From assembly GCF_009727155.1 (NCBI RefSeq), contig NZ_WNWM01000002.1, forward strand, positions 1,612,001-1,676,000: 64,000 bases of DNA. The letters are read 5' to 3'. Positions 8,699 to 17,798 of the stretch are shown piece by piece (position 1 is the first letter of the stretch; each line of letters opens with the position of its first letter). A model generated the notes under the pieces. It had not been told where the DNA came from and did not search any database. It saw only the letters and a list, made by a program, of their open reading frames with translations. The stretch is from Pseudoduganella dura (lineage in GTDB: Bacteria; Pseudomonadota; Gammaproteobacteria; Burkholderiales; Burkholderiaceae_D). The translations under genes and the position numbers were made by a program.

Positions 8699-9207
8699 TG
8701 GATGCGATTGCACGCTGGCGCCGCGCGTTGCGCCACCTGACGACAGGCTCCGGTACCGGCCGGCGCTGCTTCCCCGAACCGGTACTGGCCGATATCGCCG
8801 CCGCGATCGCGGCAGGCGAGCAGCGCCATCGCGCCGAAGTGCGGCTGGTCGTCGAGCCTGCGCTGCCATTCGGCGCGGCGCTGGACGGCATCGCCAACCG
8901 CGACCGCGCCCGCGAACTGTTCGCGCAATACGGCGTGTGGGACACGGAAGAAAACTGCGGCGTACTGATCTACGTGAACCTGGCGGACCACGCAGTCGAC
9001 ATCGTGGCCGACCGCAATGTGGGGCGCCGGATCGCGGAAGACGAATGGCAGGCCGTATGCCGCACGATGACCCAAGCCTACAAGCGCGGCGAGTTCGGCG
9101 GTGGCACCGTGGCCGCCCTGAACGCCCTGGCCGACCTGCTGGAACGGCATTTCCCGGCCGACGGCGCGCGACCCAACCAGTTGCCCGACGAAGCCGTGAT
9201 CCTGTGA
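8698..9207 (+). CDS. TPM-domain protein, third gene of lemA operon
   Basis: This 169-residue soluble protein starts at an ATG that overlaps the TAA of the preceding gene by one base, so translation is coupled. It contains a reduced TPM domain: FAQYGVWDTEENCGVLIYVNLADHAVDIVADRNVGRRIAEDEWQ, followed by YKRGEFGGGTVAALNALADLLERHFP. Unlike its neighbour it has no signal peptide or membrane helix. Pairs of a membrane TPM protein and a short soluble TPM protein after lemA are common in betaproteobacteria. The biochemical role is not established; phosphatase activity is known only for the plant chloroplast homologue. Confidence 0.85.
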   Translation: MDAIARWRRALRHLTTGSGTGRRCFPEPVLADIAAAIAAGEQRHRAEVRLVVEPALPFGAALDGIANRDRARELFAQYGVWDTEENCGVLIYVNLADHAVDIVADRNVGRRIAEDEWQAVCRTMTQAYKRGEFGGGTVAALNALADLLERHFPADGARPNQLPDEAVIL

Positions 9208-9413
9208 ACTGCCCTCCCGTCGCTGCGATGATTCCTGCGCAACCAGGCATTATCGCCAAGTGAGCGCCAGGCGCGTCCGGCGAAAAGGCGGAGTTACCCG
9301 CACAGTTATTCGAAAAAATAATATCTATTATCGAAAATCAAAATTGGACGAATATGTGGCGATGCAGCATGATTACACCTGTCTCCACTATTCTCCTCCA
9401 AGATAATAGTTTG

Positions 9414-9443
9414 AAGCCCGCCAAACCAGCGGGCTTTTTTTTT
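9414..9443 (+). terminator. Intrinsic terminator about 200 nt after the lemA operon
   Basis: AAGCCCGC and GCGGGCTT form a perfect stem with a short CAAACCA loop, followed by nine T residues. It is 207 nt downstream of the last operon stop codon, so it either ends a long 3' untranslated region or an independent small RNA. Confidence 0.85.
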
Positions 9444-9663
9444 GGCGCGGCCAGCGCCAGATCAAGGGAGTTTGCGCGCTGTCATGGCGACGTCACATTG
9501 ATTCCTTATACTGAATTCATCTGCCACACATGCAACCGATATGCGTGGTGGCAGTTCAGGTGTGCTTCGGCACACCGCTCCGAATTCGCATTATTCCCAT
9601 TGCCGCCATCCTTCGGCGTACTGGCAAGTGCACCGGCGTCGATGCACCCGAGGTCGCTTCATG

Positions 9664-9753
9664 ATCGCTGCATCGATTATCGCTGCATCGATTATCGCTG
9701 CATCGATTGTCGATACGTCGATCGTCAATGCCTCGATCGTCGATCCGGCGATT
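9664..9753 (+). repeat. Six-unit 15-bp tandem repeat
   Basis: Three identical units ATCGCTGCATCGATT are followed by three diverged ones (GTCGATACGTCGATC, GTCAATGCCTCGATC, GTCGATCCGGCGATT). Because the unit is 15 bp the frame stays open. From the ATG at 9661 it would encode pentapeptides IAASI, IAASI, IAASI, VDTSI, VNASI, VDPAI. The same frame runs on into the VanZ gene, but a terminator-like hairpin intervenes. Confidence 0.85.
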
Positions 9754-9792
9754 GCCGGTCGATCCACCATCTCTTGGCCCGGACAGGGTTTT

Positions 9793-9818
9793 GCCCGCCG
9801 CACCGGCGGGCTCTTTTT
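9793..9818 (+). terminator. Terminator-like hairpin before the VanZ gene
   Basis: GCCCGCCG and CGGCGGGC pair around a CAC loop and are followed by TCTTTTTCC. The stem resembles the terminator at 9414. It sits only 35 bp before the VanZ start codon, so it may act as an attenuator or end transcription from the tandem-repeat region. Confidence 0.6.
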
Positions 9819-9852
9819 CCCTTCCATGCTATGGTTACGCTTTACCAATACG

Positions 9853-10260
9853 ATGTATCGCCCCGTGCTGAAACTACTCCATCTCCTGCTGCTGACCTCC
9901 GTCCATTCCCGCTTGCGCTATTGGGGCGCCATGGTGCTGTTCGCGCTGATCGTCATCATCGGGTCGATTCCCGGCGCCCGGGCCGATGCGGCCGAGGTCG
10001 CGTCCGGCGTCGTGCTGCACTCGTGCGCGTACGCGGTACTGACATTCCTGGTGTTTACCGGCAGTAGCGGCACGCCGGCCCAGCGCACCTCGAAAGCCGT
10101 GCTGACGATCGCGGCAATGGGTGCCTTCGATGAAATGGTGCAGAGCTTCCTGCCCTACCGCCACGGCGCGGTCGGCGACTGGATGGTCGACTGCACTTCC
10201 GCCATCGTGACGTCCACGCTGCTGTGGACATTGTGGACCACCCGCAAGGTTCCGACCTGA
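9853..10260 (+). CDS. VanZ-like family membrane protein
   Basis: This is a 135-residue integral membrane protein with four predicted helices (LRYWGAMVLFALIVIIGSIPG, ASGVVLHSCAYAVLTFLVF, SKAVLTIAAMGAFDEMVQSFLP, AIVTSTLLWTLW). The segment DEMVQSFLPYRHGAVGDWMVDCTSA matches the conserved VanZ motif (DE-x-x-Q-x-x-x-x-R-x-x-x-x-D). The name comes from teicoplanin resistance, but most proteobacterial members have no known function. The ATG at 9853 gives the usual length; another ATG at 9826 is in frame. Neither has a clear ribosome binding site. Confidence 0.8.
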   Translation: MYRPVLKLLHLLLLTSVHSRLRYWGAMVLFALIVIIGSIPGARADAAEVASGVVLHSCAYAVLTFLVFTGSSGTPAQRTSKAVLTIAAMGAFDEMVQSFLPYRHGAVGDWMVDCTSAIVTSTLLWTLWTTRKVPT

Positions 10261-10343
10261 ACGGCAGACTCCGCGCCATCGCGGGCTGAATGCCAGCGCA
10301 GAACCGGCCTGGATGCCGGCCGGGGGCCGTGCTCCCGGTCGCG

Positions 10344-10685
10344 TCAACGCTTCCGGCAATCGTTTTCAATATCGGCAAACACTTGCCGGCGACGGTTTTC
10401 ACGGGCAGAATCCCAATCGTGTCCTAGGCGCATCCGGCCGGCCTGCACATCCATGTCGATCTTGCGCAGCATGGCTTTCGTCTGGCGTTGCCGTTGCAAC
10501 CCCACCATGCCGCCGGTGGCATGCTCGGCATCGAGGCGCATGTCCACCAACTGTTCCACCTTTGCCAGCCGGACCAGCGCATACAGCGCCTGGCGCAACA
10601 CATGCCGCTTGCGCCGGCCACCCGGCCCGCCATAAGCTGCGTCGACAAGATCCGCGATCACCGTTTCCGTCCGATGCTTGAGCAT
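10344..10685 (-). CDS. Hypothetical basic protein, 113 residues
   Basis: I do not recognise this protein. It is Arg/Lys/Leu-rich and predicted all-helical (MLKHRTETVIADLVDAAYGG, RQALYALVRLAKVEQLVDMRLDAEHATGGMVGLQRQRQTKAMLRKIDMDV). There is no membrane segment, signal peptide or Cys. Support for it being real comes from AAGGG five bases before the ATG and from an AT-rich promoter-like region upstream (TTGTATTAGACAACTATAAGG) that contrasts with the GC-rich frame. It lies convergent to the VanZ gene. A DNA- or RNA-binding role is only a guess from its charge. Confidence 0.55.
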   Translation of the reverse strand: MLKHRTETVIADLVDAAYGGPGGRRKRHVLRQALYALVRLAKVEQLVDMRLDAEHATGGMVGLQRQRQTKAMLRKIDMDVQAGRMRLGHDWDSARENRRRQVFADIENDCRKR

Positions 10686-10848
10686 AATTACCCTTATAGT
10701 TGTCTAATACAATACTTATGCGAGTAATTATCAAGCTGCATCGAACCCAACAGTTTGATTTGCATCAAGCGTCATCTTCATGGCGCGAACGCATCGGTCC
10801 GTGACGGTCCACAATATATTCGGGCATGGAGCCCATTCGGAGACAGCC

Positions 10849-11406
10849 GTGAAAAATATACCCGGTAACGCAGCAAGCCGTTTCGCGGGCCACCCCGCCC
10901 TGCCGCGCATTGCACTGGCCGCATGCGTGCTGCTGGCCGGCTGCGCCGGCACGCAGGGCGGATCGGGCGTGGCGGATAACGCGGGCATGGCCACCGGCCA
11001 TGCCGAAGGCCGGAGCGATGGCGCCGGGATCGCCGCCACCGCAACGGGCACCACGGACACCACCCGGATCGGCACGGAGGGATGCCCCGGAATTGGCAGC
11101 GATGCCCCCCGGCCGGGAGAGCCCGGCTGCCCGCCCGCCGGGCAGGATGCGGCCATGCAGAGATTGCAGGGGGTGGTGCAGCAGATCGAATGGATACCGG
11201 TCCGCGAGGCGGAGATCGGCGTCAGCGGCGCCCTGGGCGCGGCTGCCGCGGGCGGCATCGTCCCCGGCATGGGGGCGCCGGGAGGCTACCGCATCACCTT
11301 GCGCACCGATGACGGCAGCGTGCAGAGCGTTGTGGTGGCAACACAGCCGGACTTCAATGTCGGCGAGCGTGTCACCTACAGCAATGGCGCTATCGCCCGG
11401 CAATAA
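10849..11406 (+). CDS. Lipoprotein with glycine-zipper-like segment
   Basis: This 185-residue protein starts at GTG 10849, preceded by GGAGA. The N-terminus (VKNIPGNAASRF...LPRIALAACVLLAGCAGTQ) is a lipoprotein signal with lipobox LLAGC. A Gly/Ala/Thr-rich low-complexity part follows, then a folded C-terminus: MQRLQGVVQQIEWIPVREAEIGVSGALGAAAAGGIVPGMGAPGGYRITLRTDDGSVQSVVVATQPDFNVGERVTYSNGAI. The GALGAAAAGG stretch resembles the glycine zipper of SlyB/PcP-type outer-membrane lipoproteins, and the C-terminal beta-rich part is like theirs. Location is probably the outer membrane. The upstream ATG at 10780 would bury the signal sequence and was not chosen. Confidence 0.75.
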   Translation: MKNIPGNAASRFAGHPALPRIALAACVLLAGCAGTQGGSGVADNAGMATGHAEGRSDGAGIAATATGTTDTTRIGTEGCPGIGSDAPRPGEPGCPPAGQDAAMQRLQGVVQQIEWIPVREAEIGVSGALGAAAAGGIVPGMGAPGGYRITLRTDDGSVQSVVVATQPDFNVGERVTYSNGAIARQ

Positions 11407-11471
11407 TGCACCGGCGCCAGGCGGGCAGTTCCAGGCGGCAGCCCGGCGTCAGGACTTGCGGCCGCCTTCCT

Positions 11472-12410
11472 TCAGTACATTTTCTCGACATCGTAGCCGC
11501 GGCGGCGCAGCAGCTCGGGAATGCTGTCCTCGCCCACGAGGTGCAGCAGGCCGATGCCCACGAAGGCCACGTCGTCGCTACGCATGATGGCTTCGATGTG
11601 CGCCGTCATTTGCGGGTTGCGCTGGCGCAGCAGCGTGCGGTCCATGAAGGTGGCCGTCACCGAGTCGCCCGCGGTCAGCTCGCGCGCCAGGGCGGCGATC
11701 CGCGCCGCGTCGGCGGTGCTCCATGCATCGATCAGGCCGGCCGACTTTTGCACGGCCTTGCCGTTTTCCAGGTCGTCCAGGTTTTCCAGCAAGTATTTCT
11801 CCTGCTGCGCATCGTCCAGCGAAGCAAACAGGCTGAGCTGGTAATCGGCCGTTTCCAGCTCGCGCACGGGCTTTCGCTGCTTTACCGCGGCAGACAGCAG
11901 GAAACCCTCGACGCCATTGCTGCGGTGGTAACCGTGCTTTTCGATCTCGCCGCCCACCAGGATATTGGCCACCAGCCATGGGCGGTATCCCTCGACCGTC
12001 GCAAGCGGAATGCCCGCCTTTGCCAGCGCTCCCTGCAGCCGTGCCAGCGCGTACGGCGACAGGTGACGCGTGATGGACTCGCCGGCCGGATAACTGCCGT
12101 ACTTCGCCAGCGCCCGCTGGAATGGCTCGGAGGCACGGGTATCGAGTTCGAGCACGAGCGAGCTGGCATGATCCAGCGCGCGGGTCACTTCCGGCTCGAG
12201 CGGAAAAAAGCCCTGCTTGCCCACGTGGATGGTACCGAACAGGTAGCTGGTCTTGCCGTCATGCTGCACACGGTACAGCGCACCGCGCCGGGGAACGGGC
12301 TTCAGTTCGATCGGCTCCGCGGCTGCCACCGCGTTGGGGACATTCATTTCCATACTGTTGACGGACCACGAAATAAACAGGGCAACAACGAAAGTCAGAT
12401 AGCGCAGCAT
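11472..12410 (-). CDS. TraB/GumN family protein
   Basis: This 312-residue protein has an N-terminal hydrophobic signal sequence (MLRYLTFVVALFISWSVNS). The core begins ALYRVQHDGKTSYLFGTIHVGKQGFFPL, holding the GTIHxG motif of the TraB/GumN (Tiki-like) superfamily. LVLELDT supplies the conserved Glu, and the C-terminus (VAFVGIGLLHLVGEDSIPELLRRRGYDVEKM) carries the second conserved His motif GxxHLxG. Tiki proteins are metal-dependent proteases, and bacterial GumN-type proteins are thought to be secreted or periplasmic enzymes of unknown substrate. The gene stands alone between a convergent lipoprotein gene and a long upstream gap. Confidence 0.88.
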   Translation of the reverse strand: MLRYLTFVVALFISWSVNSMEMNVPNAVAAAEPIELKPVPRRGALYRVQHDGKTSYLFGTIHVGKQGFFPLEPEVTRALDHASSLVLELDTRASEPFQRALAKYGSYPAGESITRHLSPYALARLQGALAKAGIPLATVEGYRPWLVANILVGGEIEKHGYHRSNGVEGFLLSAAVKQRKPVRELETADYQLSLFASLDDAQQEKYLLENLDDLENGKAVQKSAGLIDAWSTADAARIAALARELTAGDSVTATFMDRTLLRQRNPQMTAHIEAIMRSDDVAFVGIGLLHLVGEDSIPELLRRRGYDVEKMY

Positions 12411-12975
12411 GCAAGATTCCCGGCCCGCCTTTTGAATAAGGCCGGCATCGATCCGAAAGATGAACGGTAATGCCCTGGAGTCCGCCGGGCACTGGCTGGC
12501 GACCGCGTAAAAGCGGTTCTATTGCTGATGGTAAAGGAATTTGCGCCCTGAGGAAAATTATTTGTGGAGGGCGAAGAAAAAAGGCCGGGTTGAAACAACA
12601 ATGTGTTTCGACTTCGGCCACATGGTCATCGGATAAATATTTATCTAATATCTTTATTCGATTGCCAGCATTGCTGGCATTTTGTCACGCCCAGGGAAGC
12701 GCCGATTTAATTCTGGTCGATGATATTAGTCTCCCGGGGCCAGGATCGCCGCTACGAATGGATCAGCGCTTCTGCGGTACACAATCGATTTTCGACTTCC
12801 CGCATTAACTTCCGCACGCCGTCACGCGAACTTGCGCAACCAGTGGACTCATGACCCGAGATCCGGCATATACCCGCCCGGACAGGACAGCGAAACAATT
12901 ACCCGCTGTCACCGGTGCTCAAGCTATGGTACCTTCGCACAACATTCATCAGCGTTTACGCCGCTCCCCGTCCCC
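12411..12975. other. 565-bp region without a recognised gene
   Basis: Open frames here lack coding character. The stretch 12630-12730 is AT-rich, contains the palindrome TGCCAGCATTGCTGGCA at 12663-12679, and probably includes promoters for the flanking divergent TraB and histidine-kinase genes. An in-frame TTG at 12832 could extend the kinase N-terminus, but the added residues do not look like a domain. Confidence 0.5.
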
Positions 12976-15231
12976 GTGCAGCCACCATCCCTCGCCTATC
13001 CGCGCCTGCCAACCATCCGTTTCAGGCTTGCGCTGCTGGTGCTCAGTTGCGTGCTGCCCGCCGCGATTGTCTCGGCATTCCTGATCTACGATCACTACCG
13101 TGTCGAACGCGCCAGCCTGCTGGGCGAGGCGATGGCGACCGCGCGCTCGATGGTTTCCGTGGTCGACCGCGATTTCGATACCGTCGTCACGGCGCTGACG
13201 GCGCTGTCGGTGTCCGACGATATCGACGAGGCCGACATCGCAGAATTCCGCCGGCAGGCCGGCAATGTGCATGCGATCCTGCCGATCACCGAAATCGTGC
13301 TGTACGAGGCGCAAAGCGGGCGCCAGCTGATGAACACGGCCCGGCGGGAGCAGGCGCAACAGGCGGCCGCCCCCGGCAACGCCGGCTTGCTGCACGAAGT
13401 GCTGCGCACCACCCAGCCGGTCGTCACCGGCCTGACACCAGGCCGCGCCGGGCAGACGATCACGGTCGGCGTGCCGGTCGTGCGCGACGGCGCGGTGCGC
13501 TACATGCTGGCGGCGCAGGTGCTGCCGGCCTCGCTGGGCGCGATCCTGCGCGACCAGCAGGTGCCCGCCACGTGGCGCGCGGCGATCCTGGATGGCGACC
13601 TGCGCATCGTCGCGCGCAATGTCGACATCGAGCGCTACCTCGGCACCCTGCCCTCGGCCGACGTGGTCGAGCGCATGCGCCGCCAGATCGAGGACACGTT
13701 CGAGGGCGCCACCGTCGACGGCAATCGCGTCGTGATGCTGTACAGCCGCTCCATCAAGTCCGGCTGGAGCGTCACGCTGGGCGTGCCGCACGCGAACCTG
13801 ACCGCCGGCCTGATGCGAACGCTCGAATCGCTGATCATCGCCACCGTCGTGATCCTGGCGCTGGGGCTGGGCATGGCCTGGCTCGTGGGCGGACGCATCG
13901 CCCACTCGGTGCAGGCACTGATCGAGCCGGCGACCGCGCTGGGCACCGGGCAGGTCGCCAGGCCCGCGCTGGTCGATTTTTCCGAGGCCCAGCAGGTGGC
14001 CGATTCGCTGGTGCGCGTTGCCGCCGCGCTGGACGATGCGCGTCGTCGCGCCGACAACGAACTGCGCGAACGCCGCGCGGCCCAGGAAGCGCTGCAACTG
14101 GCGGACCGCCGCAAGGACGAGTTCCTGGCCACGCTGGCGCACGAATTGCGCAATCCGATGGCGCCGCTCGTCAACGCGCTCGAGATCATGCGCCTCGGCG
14201 GGCCCGGCAAGCCGCCGCCGCCGAACGTGCTCGACATTATCGAACGCCAGCTGAAACAGATGGTGCGCCTGGTCGACGACCTGCTCGACGTTTCGCGCAT
14301 CACCACGGGCAAGCTGAGCATCCGCGAAGAGGCGATGCTGCTGCAGGACGTCGTCACGCATTCGCTGGAAACGGCCAGCCCGCTGGTGGCGCAGCGCCGC
14401 CATGCGCTGTCGGTGCACGTGCCGGAGGCACCCGTGGTGCTGCACGGCGATGCGACCCGCCTCGCGCAAGTGCTGTCGAACCTGCTCAACAACGCCGCCA
14501 AGTACACGCCGAACGGCGGCCGCATCGCGCTGCAGGCAGTGTGCCTGCATGGGCCGGACCGCGTGCGCATCGAAATCAGCGACAACGGCATCGGCATCGC
14601 CGCCGACGTACTGCCGCACGTGTTCGACATCTTTTTCCAGGCCGACCGTTCGCTGGGCCGCGCCCAGGCGGGCCTGGGCATCGGGCTGTCGCTGGCGCGA
14701 CGGCTCGTCGAGTTGCATGGCGGCACGCTGACGGCATCGAGCGCCGGGAAGGACTTGGGCAGCACGTTCGCACTGGAGCTGCCGCTGGCCGATGCCGATG
14801 CCGTCCCCGCGCCGGAGCACGATGCCGGCGCTGCGCCGCTGCCGCCCCTGCGCGTGCTGGTCGCCGATGACAATATCGACCATGCCAATACGTTGCGCAC
14901 ACTGCTGATCGCCGCCGGACAAACGGTCAATGTGTGCTACGACGGGCTGTCAGCGCTGCATTGCGCCGAAAGCTTCGATCCCCACATCGCCTTCCTCGAC
15001 ATCGGCATGCCGCGCATGGATGGCTATGAGCTGGCGCGGCGGCTGCGCGCCGAGCCGCGGCACCGCGACTGCCTTCTGGTGGCCGTCACTGGCTGGGGCC
15101 AGGACAAGGACCAGCAACGCTCGCGAGCGGCCGGTTTCGACCGGCACATCGTCAAACCCCTGCCGCCGTTCCAGCTGCGCGCCCTCCTGCAGGATCGCGC
15201 CAGCCGTGGGACAATGTACGACTCCGTTTGA
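12976..15231 (+). CDS. Membrane hybrid sensor histidine kinase with receiver domain
   Basis: The protein has about 751 residues. A first transmembrane helix (about 17-37, [22 protein letters not shown]) is followed by a periplasmic sensor region of about 240 residues resembling a CACHE/PAS-type fold. A second helix ([20 protein letters not shown]) comes next, then a linker. The HisKA H-box [16 protein letters not shown] has its phosphoacceptor at His389. The ATPase part shows [10 protein letters not shown] (N box), DNGIGIA (G1) and [18 protein letters not shown] (G2). A C-terminal receiver holds VADDN and FLDIGMP with phospho-Asp675. No response-regulator gene is adjacent, so output is likely by phosphotransfer elsewhere. 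The GTG start has no clear ribosome binding site. Confidence 0.88.
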   Translation: MQPPSLAYPRLPTIRFRLALLVLSCVLPAAIVSAFLIYDHYRVERASLLGEAMATARSMVSVVDRDFDTVVTALTALSVSDDIDEADIAEFRRQAGNVHAILPITEIVLYEAQSGRQLMNTARREQAQQAAAPGNAGLLHEVLRTTQPVVTGLTPGRAGQTITVGVPVVRDGAVRYMLAAQVLPASLGAILRDQQVPATWRAAILDGDLRIVARNVDIERYLGTLPSADVVERMRRQIEDTFEGATVDGNRVVMLYSRSIKSGWSVTLGVPHANLTAGLMRTLESLIIATVVILALGLGMAWLVGGRIAHSVQALIEPATALGTGQVARPALVDFSEAQQVADSLVRVAAALDDARRRADNELRERRAAQEALQLADRRKDEFLATLAHELRNPMAPLVNALEIMRLGGPGKPPPPNVLDIIERQLKQMVRLVDDLLDVSRITTGKLSIREEAMLLQDVVTHSLETASPLVAQRRHALSVHVPEAPVVLHGDATRLAQVLSNLLNNAAKYTPNGGRIALQAVCLHGPDRVRIEISDNGIGIAADVLPHVFDIFFQADRSLGRAQAGLGIGLSLARRLVELHGGTLTASSAGKDLGSTFALELPLADADAVPAPEHDAGAAPLPPLRVLVADDNIDHANTLRTLLIAAGQTVNVCYDGLSALHCAESFDPHIAFLDIGMPRMDGYELARRLRAEPRHRDCLLVAVTGWGQDKDQQRSRAAGFDRHIVKPLPPFQLRALLQDRASRGTMYDSV

Positions 15232-15319
15232 GTTTTGCCTCCGGCCACGCCCGAAACGGGAACTTTGCAATGAAAGGCAGGGGTCGCGTCCATCCATCGG
15301 CGCAGCCCTCGAATACCAT

Positions 15320-16306
15320 ATGATTCCACTGTCGATACTCGATCTTTCCCCCATCGCCGAAGGCAGCGACGCCGGCGAATCGCTGCGCAACACGCTGGCG
15401 CTGGCGCAGCACGGCGAACGCTGGGGCTTCAACCGCTACTGGCTGGCCGAACACCATGGCATGCCGGGCATCGCCAGCGCCGCCACGGCCGTCGTCATCG
15501 CCCACGTGGCCGGCGGCACGAAGACCATTCGCGTCGGCGCCGGCGGCGTGATGCTGCCGAACCACTCGCCGCTCGTCATCGCCGAGCAGTTCGGCACGCT
15601 CGAAGCGCTGTTTCCCGGCCGCATCGACCTGGGCCTGGGCCGCGCGCCCGGCTCGGACCAGACCACGGCGCGCGCGCTGCGCCGCAACCTCGGCTCCGAT
15701 GCGGACGAATTCCCGCAGGACGTGCTGGAACTGCAGGATTACATGAGCGACTCGCCGCGCCAGCGCGTGCTGGCCGTGCCGGGCCTGGGCGCCAAGGTGC
15801 CGCTGTGGATCCTCGGTTCGAGCCTGTTCGGCGCCCAGCTCGCCGCGCACCTGGGCCTGCCTTACGCGTTCGCCTCGCACTTCGCGCCGCAGATGATGAT
15901 GCAGGCGGTGGCGTTTTATCGCGACAACTTCAAGCCGTCGCCGCAGCTGGCCAAGCCCTACGTCATGCTGGGCTACAACGTGTTCGCCGCCGACACGGAT
16001 GAAGAGGCGCAGTTCCTCGCCACGTCGATGCAGCAGGCCTTCGTCAACCTGCGCACCGGCCGGCCGTCGAAACTGCCGCCGCCGCAGGCGGACTACCGCG
16101 CCACCCTCGGCCCGCAGGAAAACGCCATGCTGGACTCGGTGCTGTCGTGCACCGCCACCGGCTCCCGCGCCACCGTGGCCGCCCAGCTGAACGCCTTCAT
16201 CGCCAGCACCCGGCCCGACGAACTGATGGTCACCTCGCAAATCCACGACCACCAGGCCCGGCTGCGCTCGTACGAAATCCTCGGCGAGATCCTCGCGGCC
16301 GGCTAG
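15320..16306 (+). CDS. LLM-class flavin-dependent oxidoreductase (luciferase-like)
   Basis: This 328-residue protein begins [21 protein letters not shown], the signature of the YhbW/MsnO8-type subfamily of the bacterial luciferase superfamily. The FMN- or F420-binding TIM-barrel is indicated by [77 protein letters not shown], all conserved. The C-terminal [29 protein letters not shown] is also typical. Proteobacterial members use FMNH2; the natural substrate is unknown. The gene lies 88 bp after the histidine kinase on the same strand and is followed by palindromic repeats. Confidence 0.9.
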   Translation: MIPLSILDLSPIAEGSDAGESLRNTLALAQHGERWGFNRYWLAEHHGMPGIASAATAVVIAHVAGGTKTIRVGAGGVMLPNHSPLVIAEQFGTLEALFPGRIDLGLGRAPGSDQTTARALRRNLGSDADEFPQDVLELQDYMSDSPRQRVLAVPGLGAKVPLWILGSSLFGAQLAAHLGLPYAFASHFAPQMMMQAVAFYRDNFKPSPQLAKPYVMLGYNVFAADTDEEAQFLATSMQQAFVNLRTGRPSKLPPPQADYRATLGPQENAMLDSVLSCTATGSRATVAAQLNAFIASTRPDELMVTSQIHDHQARLRSYEILGEILAAG

Positions 16307-16331
16307 GCGTCCGGCAATATTGCCTGAATTC

Positions 16332-16382
16332 GGGGACTGTCCCTATTTTCTGGAAATATTCCAGAAAATAGGGACAGTCCCC
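16332..16382. repeat. 51-bp near-perfect palindrome, GGGGACTGTCCC type
   Basis: The element begins GGGGACTGTCCCTATTTTC and ends with the reverse complement GAAAATAGGGACAGTCCCC; the centre is TGGAAATATTCCA. It would form a hairpin of about 25 bp in RNA or single-stranded DNA. It is one of six related intergenic elements in the window. Confidence 0.9.
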
Positions 16383-16500
16383 GGGGCTTTTTGCGCAACG
16401 GATAGCAGGATTTTTGCGGACAAAACAACGGCCCGGCTGCGCTTTCCGTCCGGCTCTCCAGCTGGCGCCCTTGGACACCTCAATTTAGTACCGCCTGAAT

Positions 16501-16568
16501 ATATTTCCCAAAACCGGGGTCAGACCCCGTTTTCAGGAAATATTTCCTATTATGGGGGACTGTCCCCC
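16501..16568. repeat. Composite palindromic repeat, GGGGTCAGACCCC plus GGGGGACTGTCCCCC
   Basis: ATATTTCC and AAAAC flank the 13-bp core GGGGTCAGACCCC (16516-16528), mirrored by GTTTT and GGAAATAT. A second core GGGGGACTGTCCCCC follows at 16554-16568. Two core types of the same family therefore sit back to back in the 5' region of the MFS gene. Confidence 0.88.
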
Positions 16569-16597
16569 GAAGTTTTAAAGCAACAGAAGGAGTAGCA

Positions 16598-17785
16598 GTG
16601 CACGTCCAACAACAAGAACAACAAGATATTTCCGCCGCCATGGTGTGGCTGATGGCAACGGCGACGGGCCTCATCGTCGCGAACCTGTATTACGCGCAGC
16701 CGCTGGTGGGGCCGATCAGCCGGGCGACGGGGCTCGATCCGGGCGCGGCAGGCCTGATCGTCACGCTCACGCAGATGGGCTATTGCCTGGGCATGCTGTT
16801 CATCGTGCCGCTGGGCGACCTGGTCGAAAACCGCAAGCTGATCGTCATGGCGCTGGCCGGTACCGCCTGCGCGCTGGCCGTGGCCGCGTTCAGCACCAGC
16901 GCGGCGCTGTTCCTGGTGGCGATGTTCTGCATCGGCCTCGGCTCGGTGGCCGCGCAGATCATCGTGCCGTTCGCAGCGCACCTGGCCAGGGAAGAAACCC
17001 GCGGCCAGACGGTGGGCACCGTCGTCAGCGGCCTGCTGCTGGGGATCATGCTGGCGCGGCCCGTGTCCAGCCTCGTCACCGATGCCTCCAACTGGCACGT
17101 GATCTTCGTGCTCTCCGCGGTGCTGACCGCCGGCCTGGCGCTGGTGCTGCACCGCCGCCTGCCGCAACGCGAACCGGACCATGAAAGCACCTACCCTGCG
17201 CTGCTCGCATCGCTGTGGCACCTGCTGAAGACCACGCCGATCCTGCGCCGCCGTGCCGCCTACCAGTTCTGCATGTTCGGCGCCTTCAGCCTGTTCTGGA
17301 CCACCGTGCCGCTGATCCTCGCCAGCCCCGCGTTCGGCCTGTCGCAGACCGGCATCGCGCTCTTCGCGCTGGCCGGCGTGGCCGGCGCCCTCGCGTCGCC
17401 GATCGCCGGCCGCCGTGCCGACCAGGGCAAGTCCCGCTCGACGACGGCAATGGCCCTGATCGCCGGCGTGCTGTCGTTCGCCGCGCCGCTGCTGGTACAC
17501 GGCGGCCGCACGTTCGAACTGGCCTTGCTGGTGGCGGCGTCGATCGTGCTGGACAGCGCCGTCTCCGCCAGCCTGGTCACCGGCCAGCGGGCGATCTACG
17601 CGCTCGGCGCCGACATCCGCTCGCGCTTGAACGGCCTGTACATGGCGATCTTCTTCCTGGGCGGCGCGATCGGCTCGTCGGCCGGCGGCTGGATGTATGC
17701 CCACCATGGCTGGCAGGGCGTGCTGGCGACGGGACTGATGTTCCCCGCCGCCGGCCTGCTGGTGTTCGCCACCGAGCGCAGGTAA
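16598..17785 (+). CDS. MFS transporter (YnfM/arabinose-efflux-like)
   Basis: This 395-residue inner-membrane protein has about 12 helices. It opens with MVWLMATATGLIVANLYYAQPLVGPI, the hallmark of the MFS subfamily annotated as multidrug or arabinose efflux permease. Motif A is recognisable as IVPLGDLVENRKLIV. The GTG start is supported by AGAAGGAG eight bases upstream. The upstream leader contains palindromic repeats, which may affect expression. Substrate is unknown. The stop is 13 bp from the stop of the convergent NagX-like gene. Confidence 0.87.
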   Translation: MHVQQQEQQDISAAMVWLMATATGLIVANLYYAQPLVGPISRATGLDPGAAGLIVTLTQMGYCLGMLFIVPLGDLVENRKLIVMALAGTACALAVAAFSTSAALFLVAMFCIGLGSVAAQIIVPFAAHLAREETRGQTVGTVVSGLLLGIMLARPVSSLVTDASNWHVIFVLSAVLTAGLALVLHRRLPQREPDHESTYPALLASLWHLLKTTPILRRRAAYQFCMFGAFSLFWTTVPLILASPAFGLSQTGIALFALAGVAGALASPIAGRRADQGKSRSTTAMALIAGVLSFAAPLLVHGGRTFELALLVAASIVLDSAVSASLVTGQRAIYALGADIRSRLNGLYMAIFFLGGAIGSSAGGWMYAHHGWQGVLATGLMFPAAGLLVFATERR

Positions 17786-17798
17786 CCGGACCCGCCGC

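Larger units (their letters stand above)
9208..9852. other. 645-bp gene-poor region with two terminators and a 15-bp tandem repeat
   Basis: No convincing gene is seen here. The left part (9290-9400) is AT-rich, unusual for this genome, and leads into a clean intrinsic terminator at 9414-9443. The middle has no clear feature. A 15-bp tandem repeat fills 9664-9753 and a second terminator-like hairpin lies at 9793-9818, shortly before the VanZ gene. A small RNA ending at 9443 is possible. Confidence 0.6.

Noticed and set aside
9664..9753. CRISPR-like array
   Set aside because: Units are 15 bp, contiguous, without spacers, so this is a simple tandem repeat. No CRISPR array was seen anywhere in the window.
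12949..14922. Very long open frame (657 codons) antisense to the histidine kinase
   Set aside because: High GC and strong codon bias of the kinase gene leave the opposite strand open. The translation is His/Gln/Arg-rich without any motif, and the sense frame has all kinase motifs.
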